Source of the DNA: Selaginella moellendorffii
Taxonomy: Eukaryota; Streptophyta; Lycopodiopsida; Selaginellales; Selaginellaceae
Direction: 5' to 3'
Length of the DNA stretch: 64,000 bases
Assembly: GCF_000143415.4 (NCBI RefSeq)
Contig: NW_003314278.1
Location: forward strand, 2,134,404 to 2,198,403
In this document: piece by piece, positions 45,905 through 55,939 of the stretch
How positions within the stretch are numbered: position 1 is the first letter of the stretch
Layout of the letters: the number at the start of each line of letters is the position of its first letter
Program-made: the position numbers and the translations under genes
Notes under the pieces: model-generated
What the model saw: the letters and a program-made list of their open reading frames with translations, nothing else
Databases searched by the model: none
Told to the model about the DNA's origin: nothing

Positions 45905-45982
45905 AACCCAAACCCACGATTCATGGAGTTCTTCATCGCCTTCTCATGGAAAAACCGCAAAGAGGGTTTTTTCTGATGCTTG
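45905..45982. promoter_or_regulatory. 78-bp divergent start-to-start interval
   Basis: The PPR gene ATG (45904, minus) and the RPS13 ATG (45983, plus) are separated by only 78 bp, so the 5' UTRs or promoters must overlap the opposite gene or share one bidirectional region. Confidence 0.6.
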
Positions 45983-46618
45983 ATGGCTGTGGCGGCGATG
46001 ATCGGTGGTGGCGGTATCGGGAGAGCACGACTCCCAGCTTTCCACCGTGATGGGCGCTTTGCTTTCGATCCATCCTCTCCCCAGGTACTACTTATCTTAA
46101 GAGTAAGCACAACACGATCGATCTATCAGCGAGTGATCAAGCTTTGCCGATTCTCTTAGTTTGCTCGAGGGCGACTGACGATCCGGAACGCGCGCGTCGC
46201 GAATGTGGAAATCCCAAACAACAAGCGCATCGAGACATCGCTCCAGTACATCCACGGCATCGGCCAGACAACCGCCAGGCAAGTTCTTCTCGACGCTGGG
46301 ATTCTAAACAAGAAAACGCAAGAGCTGTCCGAGAAGGAGCTCTCCAAGATCCGCGACGAAGTTGGCAAGTATATGATCGAAGGAGACCTTGTGAGCTTTC
46401 TTTCTTTCTTTTTGCCTTCTCTGGAGGTTGATCGATCAAAACTCTTGCAGCGGCGATTCAACCAGCTCAACATCCAGCGTTTGATCGATATCAAGTGCTA
46501 TCGGGGGTTGCGACACCTTGCCGGATTGCCAGTCCGAGGCCAAAGAACACGAAACAATTGCCGGACTCGCAAAGGCAAGAAGAGAACCATAGCTGGCAAG
46601 AAGAAACCCACGAGATAA
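45983..46618 (+). CDS. RPS13: Plastid ribosomal protein S13 (30S subunit), nuclear-encoded
   Basis: Exons 45983-46084, 46160-46390 and 46451-46618, all phase 0, give 166 residues. Exon 1 encodes a Ser/Arg/Ala/Gly-rich N-terminus ([20 protein letters not shown]) suited to a chloroplast transit peptide. The mature part begins [19 protein letters not shown] and carries [49 protein letters not shown] and a basic tail KKKPTR, which is the bacterial-type S13 series. S13 sits in the head of the small subunit and contacts tRNA and S19. The second intron (46391-46450, 60 nt) has no in-frame stop and could be mistaken for coding. Mitochondrial S13 is less likely because [14 protein letters not shown] is the plastid form. 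Confidence 0.88.
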
Positions 46619-46636
46619 GTTGTGTTCAAGATGCAA

Positions 46637-49510
46637 TCAACCGCAGCTTGCTTCCGCGTGTAGATTCGATATCAGAACATACGGTAGTGCATTCTCCGGA
46701 TCCAAGCGATAAATTCTATCGCCAGCTCGCGATGCTCGAGGTCCATCGCCATGGCTCTTGCAAGCGGCCAGATAAGTCGTCCAAGTTGCGGGATCACTCG
46801 ACAATGCTTTGATATCCACCGGCATAACTCCGATCAGATCCTCGGCCTCCTGGAGCTGGCCAGTTCGTCCCAAGAGATCCACCATGCAGACATAGTGATC
46901 CTCCCTGGGACAGATGTTATAGTCGGCTCGCATGGAAGCAAAGTATTCCTGTGCTCGTCCAAGCAATCCGGCATGGCTGCAAGCCGAGAGGATGCTCACA
47001 AAGGTGACGCTGCTGGGCTTGACCCCCTCGAGCTCCATGGCTTGGACGATCTCCAAAGCTCTCCTCCAGCCACCATTTTGAGCGAAAGCCGCGATCGCGA
47101 TGCTCCACGACACTTCCGTCCGGTGAGGCATGCTCTGGAAGAGCTTCCACGCTCGGCCCGGCGATCCACACTTGGCGTACATGTTCATCACGCTGTTGGC
47201 AACGATCGTCTGGAGCTCCATGCCCGATTCCGCGACGCAGGAGTGGATGATCTCGCAAGTTTTGAGGCTGGCCACCATGGACCCGGCCTCGAGCACGCTG
47301 AGCAGTGTCTTGGAGTTTGGCTTGACGGCCTCGAGGTCCATCTTCTGGAAGACGTTGATCGCTGCTCGCCAGTCTAAGTTGTGGACGAACCCGGCGATGA
47401 GCGCGTTCCAGGCCGCGACGTTCATGCGGTGGTCCATTCGCTGGAAGATCTCGGTGGCTTTAGTCGTGTCCCCGGCTTGAGCGTAGGCCGAGATCATCGT
47501 CGTCCAGGTGATGGAAGTTCTGTGAGACATGGATTCGAAGAGCTCGCCTGCTTCTCTCGCCGCTCCAGCAATGGCGCAGGCCTGGAGCATCGCGTTGCAA
47601 CACACGGTGGTCTTCTCCGAGTCGGGCATCGATTCGAAGAGTCGCTTGGCGTCGAGGAACCGATCGCTCTGCGCGTAGGCTAAGATCATCACCGTACAGC
47701 ACACAGCGCTGTGGTATTTGAGACACTTGAAAGCTCGGATCGCAGCATCGATTCTCCCGTTTTGAGCATACGCTGTGATGATGGTGATGACCGAGGAGAC
47801 TTCGCGCTTGGGGAGTTTCTGGAAGAGATCCTCCGCTTCGTGGAGGCGGCCGTTCTGGGCATACGCTTGGATCATCGCGTTCCACAAGAAAACGTTCCTC
47901 TGGGGAGCTCCGAGGAAGAATTCTTGAGCATTTTCTATCATCTCGCTGTCGGACATGGCCGCCACCATGATTGTCCACACAACAACGTCGTGCTGCGGCA
48001 TTCTCTCAAACATCTCTCTCGCGAGATCAAAGCTCTTGTTCTGCGAGTAAGCGTGGACCATGGCTGTCCAGGCGATGATGTTCTTCCGCTCAAAGCGATC
48101 AAACAGTGATTTCGCATTGAAGGCATACCCGTTTTGGGCATACGCTCCGATCATAGTCGTCCACGAGACAACGTCCCTCTTAGTCATGCGATCAAACACA
48201 AGCTTCGCATTTTCAAGGTCGCCATTGAGGGAGTACGCCTGAAGCATCGCATTTTCGCAAGCTAGGCTCTTCCAAGGAAGAGACTCAAACAGGTTCTTGG
48301 CCTGCTCGATATGCCCGCCTTGGGCATACGCCGAAACCATTATAGTCCACGATACGGAATCCTGGAGTGGCATGGAATCAAAAAACTTCCTGGCTTCTTG
48401 AACATTTCCGCAAAGAATTTGGAGCTGAAGAGCGGAGTTTAGTGTCATCGAGCTGTGAGAAGGCATCCTTTCAAACAATTGCTTAGCGGGTTCTGCATGC
48501 CCGTGCTGGGCATACGCCTGGAACATCGCACTCCACGAGACAACGTTCTTATGCGGCATCAAATCAAAGCATCTCCTTGCTTTGTGAGGATCATCAAACT
48601 CGCCATAGACTGTGATCATCGCCGTCCACGAGAAAACGTCGCGCTCCGGCATCGTGGAGAAGATCTCCTCGCATTGACCTACACCGGCATTTGCTTGGAG
48701 CATTGCGTTCCACGAGACAAGATTTCTCTGGGGCATCCTCAGGAACACGCTGTAAGATTCTTGAAGATAGCCATTTTGGGCATAGCCAGCAGCCATAGCC
48801 GTCCACGAAATAAGATTTCTTTCTGGCATAGAGTCAAACAAAGATCTCGTTTTGTCAAGATGCCCAAAATTGGCATATGCTGTAAGCATAACAGACCAAG
48901 AAACGTGGCTGTGCTCTGGCATATAATGATATATTTCTTGAGCGAGATCTAAATTACTACTAGCAGAGGCTTGAATCAAAGTATTCCAGGACATGTAATC
49001 CCTTTCGGGCATCATGTAGAATAAATCATTTGCTTCTTCCAAATGCCCTCTTTGGGCATATGCTGAAAGGAGAGAATTCCAGGTGATAGTGTCGCGCTCC
49101 GGCATTCTATCAAAAAGCCCTTTCGATTCACCCACAGCATTGTTTTGGATGCACGCAGTGATGATGATGTTCCAGGAGAAGGCGTTGCGGCGCTGGATCC
49201 TCGCGAATGCCGAGAAGCAATCGCGGAGGCAGCCACAGGTACCATACATCCGGACGAGGAGATTTCCCAGGAATGTGTCGCGTTCGGAGCCCATCACCTG
49301 GAGCTCGGCGTGGATTTGCCTTCCGCGGAGGAGATCCCTCGAGCTGCTGCATTGGCGGAGAATAGAGGCGAATGTAGCGTTGTTTGCTGGGGATCCTGGC
49401 GATTCTAGCCATGGCGGAGCTTGATACCTCAGAGAATTCGTGGAGGAGTAGCGCGCGACTCTCAGGCGACTGGGTTTTGGCGAATTCAAACGAATGCCGC
49501 ATACGAGCAT
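46637..49510 (-). CDS. Large S-motif PPR protein (957 aa)
   Basis: A single exon from ATG 49510. The N-terminus is Arg/Ser-rich (MLVCGIRLNSPKPSRLRVAR, then YSSTNS), consistent with a mitochondrial presequence. There follow more than 20 almost uniform 31-residue S repeats (AYAQNGHLEEAKDLF..MPERDVVSWN-like), then a P/L/S section (MDLEAVKPNSKTLLSVLEA, SVMNMYAKCGS) and the closing HYVCMVDLLGRTGQLQEAEDLIGVMP...TTYLAACKSHGDG. The C-terminus (HAEASCG) stops within the E-like region, with no DYW domain. Organellar RNA binding is expected. Its stop codon lies 18 bp from that of RPS13, tail to tail, so the 3' UTRs overlap. Confidence 0.88.
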   Translation of the reverse strand: MLVCGIRLNSPKPSRLRVARYSSTNSLRYQAPPWLESPGSPANNATFASILRQCSSSRDLLRGRQIHAELQVMGSERDTFLGNLLVRMYGTCGCLRDCFSAFARIQRRNAFSWNIIITACIQNNAVGESKGLFDRMPERDTITWNSLLSAYAQRGHLEEANDLFYMMPERDYMSWNTLIQASASSNLDLAQEIYHYMPEHSHVSWSVMLTAYANFGHLDKTRSLFDSMPERNLISWTAMAAGYAQNGYLQESYSVFLRMPQRNLVSWNAMLQANAGVGQCEEIFSTMPERDVFSWTAMITVYGEFDDPHKARRCFDLMPHKNVVSWSAMFQAYAQHGHAEPAKQLFERMPSHSSMTLNSALQLQILCGNVQEARKFFDSMPLQDSVSWTIMVSAYAQGGHIEQAKNLFESLPWKSLACENAMLQAYSLNGDLENAKLVFDRMTKRDVVSWTTMIGAYAQNGYAFNAKSLFDRFERKNIIAWTAMVHAYSQNKSFDLAREMFERMPQHDVVVWTIMVAAMSDSEMIENAQEFFLGAPQRNVFLWNAMIQAYAQNGRLHEAEDLFQKLPKREVSSVITIITAYAQNGRIDAAIRAFKCLKYHSAVCCTVMILAYAQSDRFLDAKRLFESMPDSEKTTVCCNAMLQACAIAGAAREAGELFESMSHRTSITWTTMISAYAQAGDTTKATEIFQRMDHRMNVAAWNALIAGFVHNLDWRAAINVFQKMDLEAVKPNSKTLLSVLEAGSMVASLKTCEIIHSCVAESGMELQTIVANSVMNMYAKCGSPGRAWKLFQSMPHRTEVSWSIAIAAFAQNGGWRRALEIVQAMELEGVKPSSVTFVSILSACSHAGLLGRAQEYFASMRADYNICPREDHYVCMVDLLGRTGQLQEAEDLIGVMPVDIKALSSDPATWTTYLAACKSHGDGPRASRAGDRIYRLDPENALPYVLISNLHAEASCG

Positions 49511-49741
49511 TCAATATTTAGGGTTCTTGGCCATCGCGCGTCGCGCTAGCGAGGATGATCGTGCCGCTATCGATGGCGATGTGAAAGATTTCCATGCGGA
49601 AGGCCGGGGCGACGAATGTAAGCGCTCTCTTGATCGCTTTGGATCGCATTTCACGCTTTTCTTGCTCAGTGGAGCAGCAGCACTCTTGATCTAGAGCATT
49701 TCTTCTCGGGAGATACCCAGTATCCTGCCAGTTCTCATCGG
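49511..49741. promoter_or_regulatory. Divergent region between two PPR genes
   Basis: 231 bp between the minus-strand PPR start and the open frame of the plus-strand PPR gene; probably contains both promoters or the missing first exon of the latter. Confidence 0.4.
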
Positions 49742-51991
49742 GTGTGCTTGGCGAGGAGGAGGAGCTCCTCGATTTCATGGAGCTCCAATTCGAGAGCTCC
49801 TTGCCGGGAATCCAGCCAAGGTTTCAGGTACTGCGACGACGGGCAGCTCGTGAGGGTAGAAAAGATTCTAGCTGCATTGAAGGTTTGCAGCAACTCCAAG
49901 GATCTCAAGCAGGGCAGGATCATTCACGCCGATGCCACTAGCAGTGGCGATATCTCCGACTTCTACGTTGCAAACAGCCTCATCAACATGTATGCGAAGT
50001 GTGGAAGCATGGCCGACGCTCGCAAGGTCTTTGACGCCATGAAAGCTCGCACCGCAGCTTCGTGGACCGCCTTGATGTTTGGCTATGCCGAGAACGGGCA
50101 TCCGGAGCTAGCTCTGGAGCTTTTCCAGCGGATGATACAGCTCGACTACGCTCCAGATGCCAGGAGTTTGGTTGCTGCTGTCCAGGCGTGCATCAAAATG
50201 GCCGAGGCTGAAGATGGCAAGAGAGTTGGAGGTAAGAGCTTGAAGCTCCAAGCACTGGAGAAGGGAATGGCGATTCACTATGAAGCTGCGAAGTTGGGTG
50301 GGATGGACACGGATATCTTCGTCGGGAACACGCTCGTCAACTTATATGCCAAGTGTGGGAGCATGGTGGAAGCTCGCAGGATCTTTGACAGGATTAAGTT
50401 CCACAATGTGGTGTCTTGGACGTCGCTGCTCATGGGATACGCCGAGAATGGGGAAGGGGAGCTGGTTCTAGCGCTCTTCTCGTCGATTCAAGAAGAACGA
50501 GGGCCCTGCGCACCGAATGCTCGAACTTACGTCGCTGCTCTGAAAGCTTGCACGAATCTAGCCGAGGCCGAAGAGGGACAGCAGGTTGATGGAAGGATTG
50601 TCAAGATGAGGAGCCTGGAAAAGGGTCTGGCATTGCACTCTCGAGCTGCAAAGCTCGGTTTCGTGGAGAACATGTACCTGGCCAGCACTCTGGTGGACAT
50701 GTATGCCAGATGTGGGAGCTTGCTCGATGCTCGAGAGGCGTTTGAGAGGATGCCAAATCGAGACGTGGTGTCTTGGAACGTTCTCATATTGCGGTACGTA
50801 GACAGTGGTGACGGAGAGCAGGCTTTGGAGTCGTTCGCTCGGATGAGCGGTCGAGCAGACTCGCTCAGCTGCGTTGCTGCCTTGAAAGCTTGCACAAACT
50901 TGGCTTATAGAGAAGAGAACAGAGAACTGGATGGCAAGATGGTGAAGGTGAAAAGCCTGGAGAGGGGCATGGCAGTCTACTCGCTAGCAAGACGAAAAGG
51001 CTTCCATACGGACATCTTCGTAGCCAACACTACCATCGACATGTATGGGAAATGCGGGGTCACAGCTGACGCGCGCAAGGTGTTCGACAGGATGCCGCTC
51101 CGGACTCTGGTTTCCTACAACGCTCTGATGCTGGGATACGCAGAAAATCAGGAAGGGAAGCTCGGGTTAGATCTGCTGGCAGAAATGGATTCAGACAGAT
51201 CACTCTTGGAAGAACCAGATGGCCGGACTTTCGCTGCTGCTCTAAAGTCTTGCGGGAGTGAGGCATCGCTGCAAGCTGGAAAATATGTCCACGCTCGTGT
51301 CTGCAGCTCCAGCCTTGAGACGGATGCGGTTCTAGTTACATGCTTGCTTCACGCCTACGGAAAGTGTGGGAGTTTGGTCGACGCTCATCTGGTTTTTGAC
51401 TCGGTTTCTGGGAGAGTTTTGGAAACTTGGACAGCGCTTATGGCAGGATACAGTCAGCTAGGAGACACGGAACAGGTATTCGATCTCTTTTATATGATGC
51501 AAGACGAAGGCTTGCAGCCAGACGGAATAACTTTCGTCTGTCTTCTTACAGTTTGCAGCCATGGCGGCCTCGTGGAGACGGGAAAAAAGCTTTTCCGCGC
51601 AATGATATCGAAATACAGGATTAAACCTTTCATCGAGCACTACCACTGCATGGTGGATATCCTGGGACGAGCCAACGAATTGGATGCCGCTCTAGCATTG
51701 GTGGACGAGATGCCTTTTAAGCCGAGTGCCGTGACATGGATGACGGTCCTAGGTGCCTGCGTGAAGTGGAAAAATGTGGCGGTCGGGAGGATCGCATTCG
51801 AGGCCCTGCTGGAAATCGACGAGAAGGATGCTGCGAGCTACATGCTTATGGCGGCCCTTTACCGCAGCACAGGAATGTGGAAAGAGCAGTCTGTGGTGGA
51901 AGAGATGAGAATCGCAGCACAGGCCTGGGCCAAGACGGGGCGTAGTTGGACGGATCAAGCTGGAATGGTTCATAAGTTCGTGCCAGATTGA
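49742..51991 (+). CDS. PPR protein, PLS class with E/E+-like end (about 749 aa), start uncertain
   Basis: The frame is open from 49634 (after a TGA at 49631) to the TGA at 51991. It has no ATG before about codon 83 (MYAKCGSMADARKVFD), although repeats such as ILAALKVCSNSKDLKQGRIIHADA already lie upstream. Either a short first exon with the ATG lies upstream or another frame supplies it (an ATG at 49777 is out of frame). Repeats alternate P, L and S motifs. Three copies carry an extra segment of about 17 residues of the type EGQQVDGRIVKMRSLEKG before the LHSRAAKLGF part. The C-terminus has HYHCMVDILGRANELDAALALVDEMPFKPS, a WMTVLGACVKWKNVAVGR block and an E-type tail. No DYW domain. Confidence 0.82.
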   Translation: MCLARRRSSSISWSSNSRAPCRESSQGFRYCDDGQLVRVEKILAALKVCSNSKDLKQGRIIHADATSSGDISDFYVANSLINMYAKCGSMADARKVFDAMKARTAASWTALMFGYAENGHPELALELFQRMIQLDYAPDARSLVAAVQACIKMAEAEDGKRVGGKSLKLQALEKGMAIHYEAAKLGGMDTDIFVGNTLVNLYAKCGSMVEARRIFDRIKFHNVVSWTSLLMGYAENGEGELVLALFSSIQEERGPCAPNARTYVAALKACTNLAEAEEGQQVDGRIVKMRSLEKGLALHSRAAKLGFVENMYLASTLVDMYARCGSLLDAREAFERMPNRDVVSWNVLILRYVDSGDGEQALESFARMSGRADSLSCVAALKACTNLAYREENRELDGKMVKVKSLERGMAVYSLARRKGFHTDIFVANTTIDMYGKCGVTADARKVFDRMPLRTLVSYNALMLGYAENQEGKLGLDLLAEMDSDRSLLEEPDGRTFAAALKSCGSEASLQAGKYVHARVCSSSLETDAVLVTCLLHAYGKCGSLVDAHLVFDSVSGRVLETWTALMAGYSQLGDTEQVFDLFYMMQDEGLQPDGITFVCLLTVCSHGGLVETGKKLFRAMISKYRIKPFIEHYHCMVDILGRANELDAALALVDEMPFKPSAVTWMTVLGACVKWKNVAVGRIAFEALLEIDEKDAASYMLMAALYRSTGMWKEQSVVEEMRIAAQAWAKTGRSWTDQAGMVHKFVPD

Positions 51992-52185
51992 AGCGAAGCA
52001 GGAAAAGACCTTGTAAACCTCTAAACGCATGCTCAACGGCGACAGAGGTAAATCTCAGTTTGTTTCCTTATATCGACCTCTTTGACTAAAAGCTTTTTTT
52101 TTTGCAGAGCATGCATTTGAGCAATGAATTGATTTGTTACCGCCTCCCTGATGGTTGGAGCTCCAGAGACATTGCAAAGAGAGTG
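51992..52185. other. 3' flank of the PPR gene
   Basis: Presumed 3' UTR; includes an 11-T run at about 52094-52104. Nothing else seen. Confidence 0.35.
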
Positions 52186-52557
52186 CTAGGTTCTCCAGAA
52201 CCCAGCTGCCAGTTGCCAGGTAGAACCAGGCTACCAGCTGCCAATTCTGGAGAACCCTTTCATCCTCGAATAACATTTTTCCATGTGTTTGTTAATGGTT
52301 TCGCCACAGCCTGTTAAGAGGCAGCTCCCGGGTAGGGCAAGCACATTCCCACCCAGAACGGGTGAGCCAAGCATTAGCCCGGCGAGCACGTTCTGGAGGG
52401 AACGAGCGAGGTCGTGCCTGGGAACAGCCTTAACAGGTTGTGGCGAGACTGTTAACAGACATGTGGAAAAATGTTATTCGAGGATAGTAGGGTTCTCCAG
52501 AATTGGTAGCTTGGTTCTTTAGAACTTGGCTGTTGGTAGCTAGGTTCTGGAGAACCT
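52186..52557. repeat. Foldback inverted repeat (hairpin) element
   Basis: Left arm 52186-52318 and right arm 52429-52557 are inverted copies at roughly 80 percent identity by eye. They share, in reverse, CTTAACAGG, TGTGGCGA, GGAAAAATGTTATTCGAGGA, GGGTTCTCCAGAATTGG and GGTTCTGGAGAACCT. The loop is about 110 bp and is partly self-complementary too. No ORF. It could be a foldback or MITE-type transposon or a small-RNA hairpin. Confidence 0.7.
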
Positions 52558-52585
52558 GGCAGTTGTCAGCCACGTTCTCGTAGAG

Positions 52586-53504
52586 AAACTGACTCGATCT
52601 GACGGTTGCCAATGGCTGGATCAAATTAACGGGAGAGCCATAACCCGTTAAGGTAATGCGGGAGTGCTATATTATAATTAGATGATTTTTAAGTAGTTTA
52701 ACATGAGTCTCCATCATCACAATTTAATGTCTTGTTCTCCAGAACCAAACCATTCCCTTCCTAGTATATGTCCAAAGAGTTGACAATTCTTGGAAGTACA
52801 TAATGGAAGTTTCTCCAATTCCAATTGCAATATATGCTCTTTGTTATTTGACTGTATGTATTCACTAAAGGCCAATCTGTAAAACCCAGTTTCCAGATGA
52901 AATGGTTTTAGAGCTAAGCACATTACTGCATTGCATAAGTAAATTTCCTAGATTGGTAACTTGAAAAATACAAGAATCCCCTTAACTAGTGAATCTATTT
53001 AATATTTGTCTAGTGAAAGGTGCAATGGAAATGCATAATGTACTTCTACCATTTTTACTAGTTGCAGAGATAATTATTTTGATTATATAAAACAAAATTG
53101 CAATCTATTTGTATAAGAAGCCTGTATTATTGGAAACCAATGCTTCATTAGACAATGTTGTTGGAGCTGGAAAAATTGGATTTTCTGCAAATTACAAGAC
53201 TTTACAACATCACCTCCTTTTGGAAGGATAAAAGGCAATTAGAACTTTCTAGTTAATGAGCCAAGATCTGAAAGAATATCAGAAAAAGGCATTAGTAGAT
53301 TTGTAAGTGGTGTAACTTGTTTTTGATCCTTTTATATAAAGTGCTTAAGCTATTATATATATACAATTTCTAGAGGATTGGCTTATTGAATGTCATATCA
53401 AATCTTGGTGCAATCCAACTTGGTGCAATAATTAATACCCTTCCACTAAATAAAATGCCTCTTAAACAAACTATATATTATAAAATTGGGAAAGCAAACC
53501 AATA
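52586..53504. other. A/T-rich stretch without recognisable genes
   Basis: No ORF above about 70 codons and no clear retroelement motif. The first bases of the solo LTR target repeat (CCAAA) are at its right end (53505-53509). Confidence 0.45.
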
Positions 53505-53509
53505 CCAAA

Positions 53510-54671
53510 TGTAGCATATGTGGTTTTTACCCTTTATCCTATGGTGATTTACCATAGGATAACACCACGAAGCAGAACATAAACCCTCTTTGTGCCACAT
53601 GACAGATGCTACATATCACATGCCACGTGTCCAAAGGAACGTGGTGTGGAACCCGAGGTTCAGGGCCTTGGGCCATTGAACGAAGGAACGATGCCAAACT
53701 CCCAAGCTTGGAGCCAAGGAGTGACGGAACCAAACCATGGAGCAACTCCCGAGCATACGGCCCAAGGAGCGAAGGGATAGGAGCCCGGAGCAANNNNNNN
53801 NNNNNNNNNNNNNNNNNNNNNNNNNNNNNNNNNNNNNNNNNNNNNNNNNNNNNNNNNNNNNNNNNNNNNNNNNNNNNNNNNNNNNNNNNNNNNNNNNNNN
53901 NNNNNNNNNNNNNNNNNNNNNNNNNNNNNNNNNNNNNNNNNNNNNNNNNNNNNNNNNNNNNNNNNNNNNNNNNNNNNNNNNNNNNNNNNNNNNNNNNNNN
54001 NNNNNNNNNNNNNNNNNNNNNNNNNNNNNNNNNNNNNNNNNNNNNNNNNNNNNNNNNNNNNNNNNNNNNNNNNNNNNNNNNNNNNNNNNAGGAACACATG
54101 CTTTGGGCTTTCAGCCCAAGCCTCCCTTAGTACCATAGTACCAGGAGTTAGTCTCTGGGACAAGTTCAAAACTTACTAAATATGGAATGTCCTTAGATTG
54201 TGAATTTGGACACGGAACAGACACCATTGTGTTCGGGCCGATCTCTACATTCCGTAGATATGCCAAATGAGCAAATCTAGATACAATCTAGAAATAGCAT
54301 TTGGGACCGAAATGAGACTAACACAAAGGGCATGATAGCGAGGGTGTTTGGCAGACACGGTAAGCTATCATTTAGCGAATATTGAGGGACCAAACTCAAT
54401 ATCATGGGGGTTCCCAACACTAACAAATGCAAGTTAACGAATGAGTTTCTCTAACCAAGTCAAGTATGCTTGACTAATAACACTTAGGAATTCCGTCCTT
54501 ATGCCCATTTGGTCAAGTGCACACGCGAGGACCAGTTTCTCAACTAGCTTAGGCGGAGACTAATAATGGGTCCAGAAATACCGACCTCCTACTTTCATGG
54601 CAGTAAGGTAAGAGTGTCCGTAAGGACTGGTCGACAGGTAACTTTCGATACCCAAAGTCACATTCGCGACA
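53510..54671 (-). mobile_element. Solo LTR, same family as 8260-9361
   Basis: Ends match the LTR at 8260-9361 (TGTAGC...GCGACA as written on plus). Flanked by a perfect CCAAA duplication (53505-53509 and 54672-54676). No internal region adjoins it, so recombination between two LTRs probably removed the rest. The assembly gap lies inside. Confidence 0.75.
53794..54089. other. Assembly gap (296 N)
   Basis: Frames crossing the N run are meaningless. The matching part of the other LTR is about 300 bp and contains a 23-C homopolymer, a likely cause of the gap. Confidence 0.95.
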
Positions 54672-54837
54672 CCAAATTATCCATTTTGTACTCTATAGGT
54701 GAATAATGGTGGGAATTATAGTGCTATTATTATCCGACTTATACATAGCCTAAGTGTTTAGTAAACTCTACTAATCTCAGAACTTAACATTGGCAACTTA
54801 TGGCAATCTTAAAGATAAATTTAAATTTGTTAACAAC

Positions 54838-55780
54838 TGTAACGCATGTGATCATGGGATGAGATTTGGATATATTATCACCATGGATCCTTGGAACCTT
54901 GGGGGATAAATGGGGATAAAATAGAAATTAAACCCGTGCTATTAGCTCCAATACCAACTGTAACACACTTTATTTCTCTCCCTTTAAGCCAACTAGAAAA
55001 AGGGCAATTGCTTGATGAGAAAGCCCTTAGTGGCTAAAAAATATAATATACCCTTGAACAAGGTATATTTCTACCCCTAAATTTAAAATCGTACGTATTA
55101 GGCATCCATGCGTACGTCCTTCCTCTTGTGTGGGAGTATCCATGGATGAAGGTATCCACCGTGCATAGGAGTGTGGTATAGGTGGATGACTAGCTATCTT
55201 ACATAAAATAACTAATCTACATAATGGAAGGATTTGTAGATTCAGTGCGGGACTATAGTATGCTGGTTCCCCTTGGCTTAATAGGGGTTGTTAGTTAATA
55301 GTTCCCATTGATTAGTGGCTACTTAAAAAATATAATATACCCTTGAGCAAAGTATATTCCTACCCCTAAATTTGAAATCGTACGTATTGAGCATTCATGC
55401 ATATGTCTTTCCTCTTGTGTGGAGTATCCATGAATGGAAGTATTTACCATGGGATTGCGGTATGGGTGGATGACTAGTTATCTCACATGAAATAGTTGGT
55501 TTACACAATGGAAGGATTGGTAGATTCAGTGATGAAATGGAGGTGTTAGTTCCTTTTGGCTCAATAGAGGTCGTTAGTTAATAGTTAATGAGGACATTGA
55601 CATCTCTAAAGGGGGGGTGAGTGTAATGCATGTGATCATGGATCATGTGATCACTGTAAATCCTTGGAACTTTACAGGATAAATGGGGATAAAATAGCCA
55701 CTAAAGGCTCTCTCATTAAGCAATTGCCCCTTTTCTAGTTGGCTTAAGGGGAGAGAGATAGGGTGTGCTATAGCAATATA
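54838..55780. repeat. Compound repeat with inverted ends and internal direct repeats
   Basis: 54961-55035 and 55696-55772 are near-perfect inverted repeats (key words AAGCCAACTAGAAAA, GCAATTGCTT, AGTGGCT). Between them a unit of about 285 bp is tandemly repeated (from 55028 and from 55313). Outside, 54838-54926 and 55623-55700 are direct repeats (GCATGTGATCATGG, GGATAAATGGGGATAAAATAG). CTCCAATACCAACTG just left of the first arm looks like a reversed primer binding site. It may be an LTR or a nested transposon. Confidence 0.5.
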
Positions 55781-55939
55781 CCATATAAAAATTTATATAG
55801 TGAAACACTAATGGAACTTTGTACCCTTATGATATATATATACTAAAGAGACAATAAATAATCTCAAGTTGAATATTGAAAGTTTACATACTTTGCTTTG
55901 AACAAGCCATTTTACTAACCTATCCATCTGTTAATAACA

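Noticed and set aside
53539-54169. Frames of 130-186 codons made mainly of X
   Set aside because: They cross the assembly gap of N.
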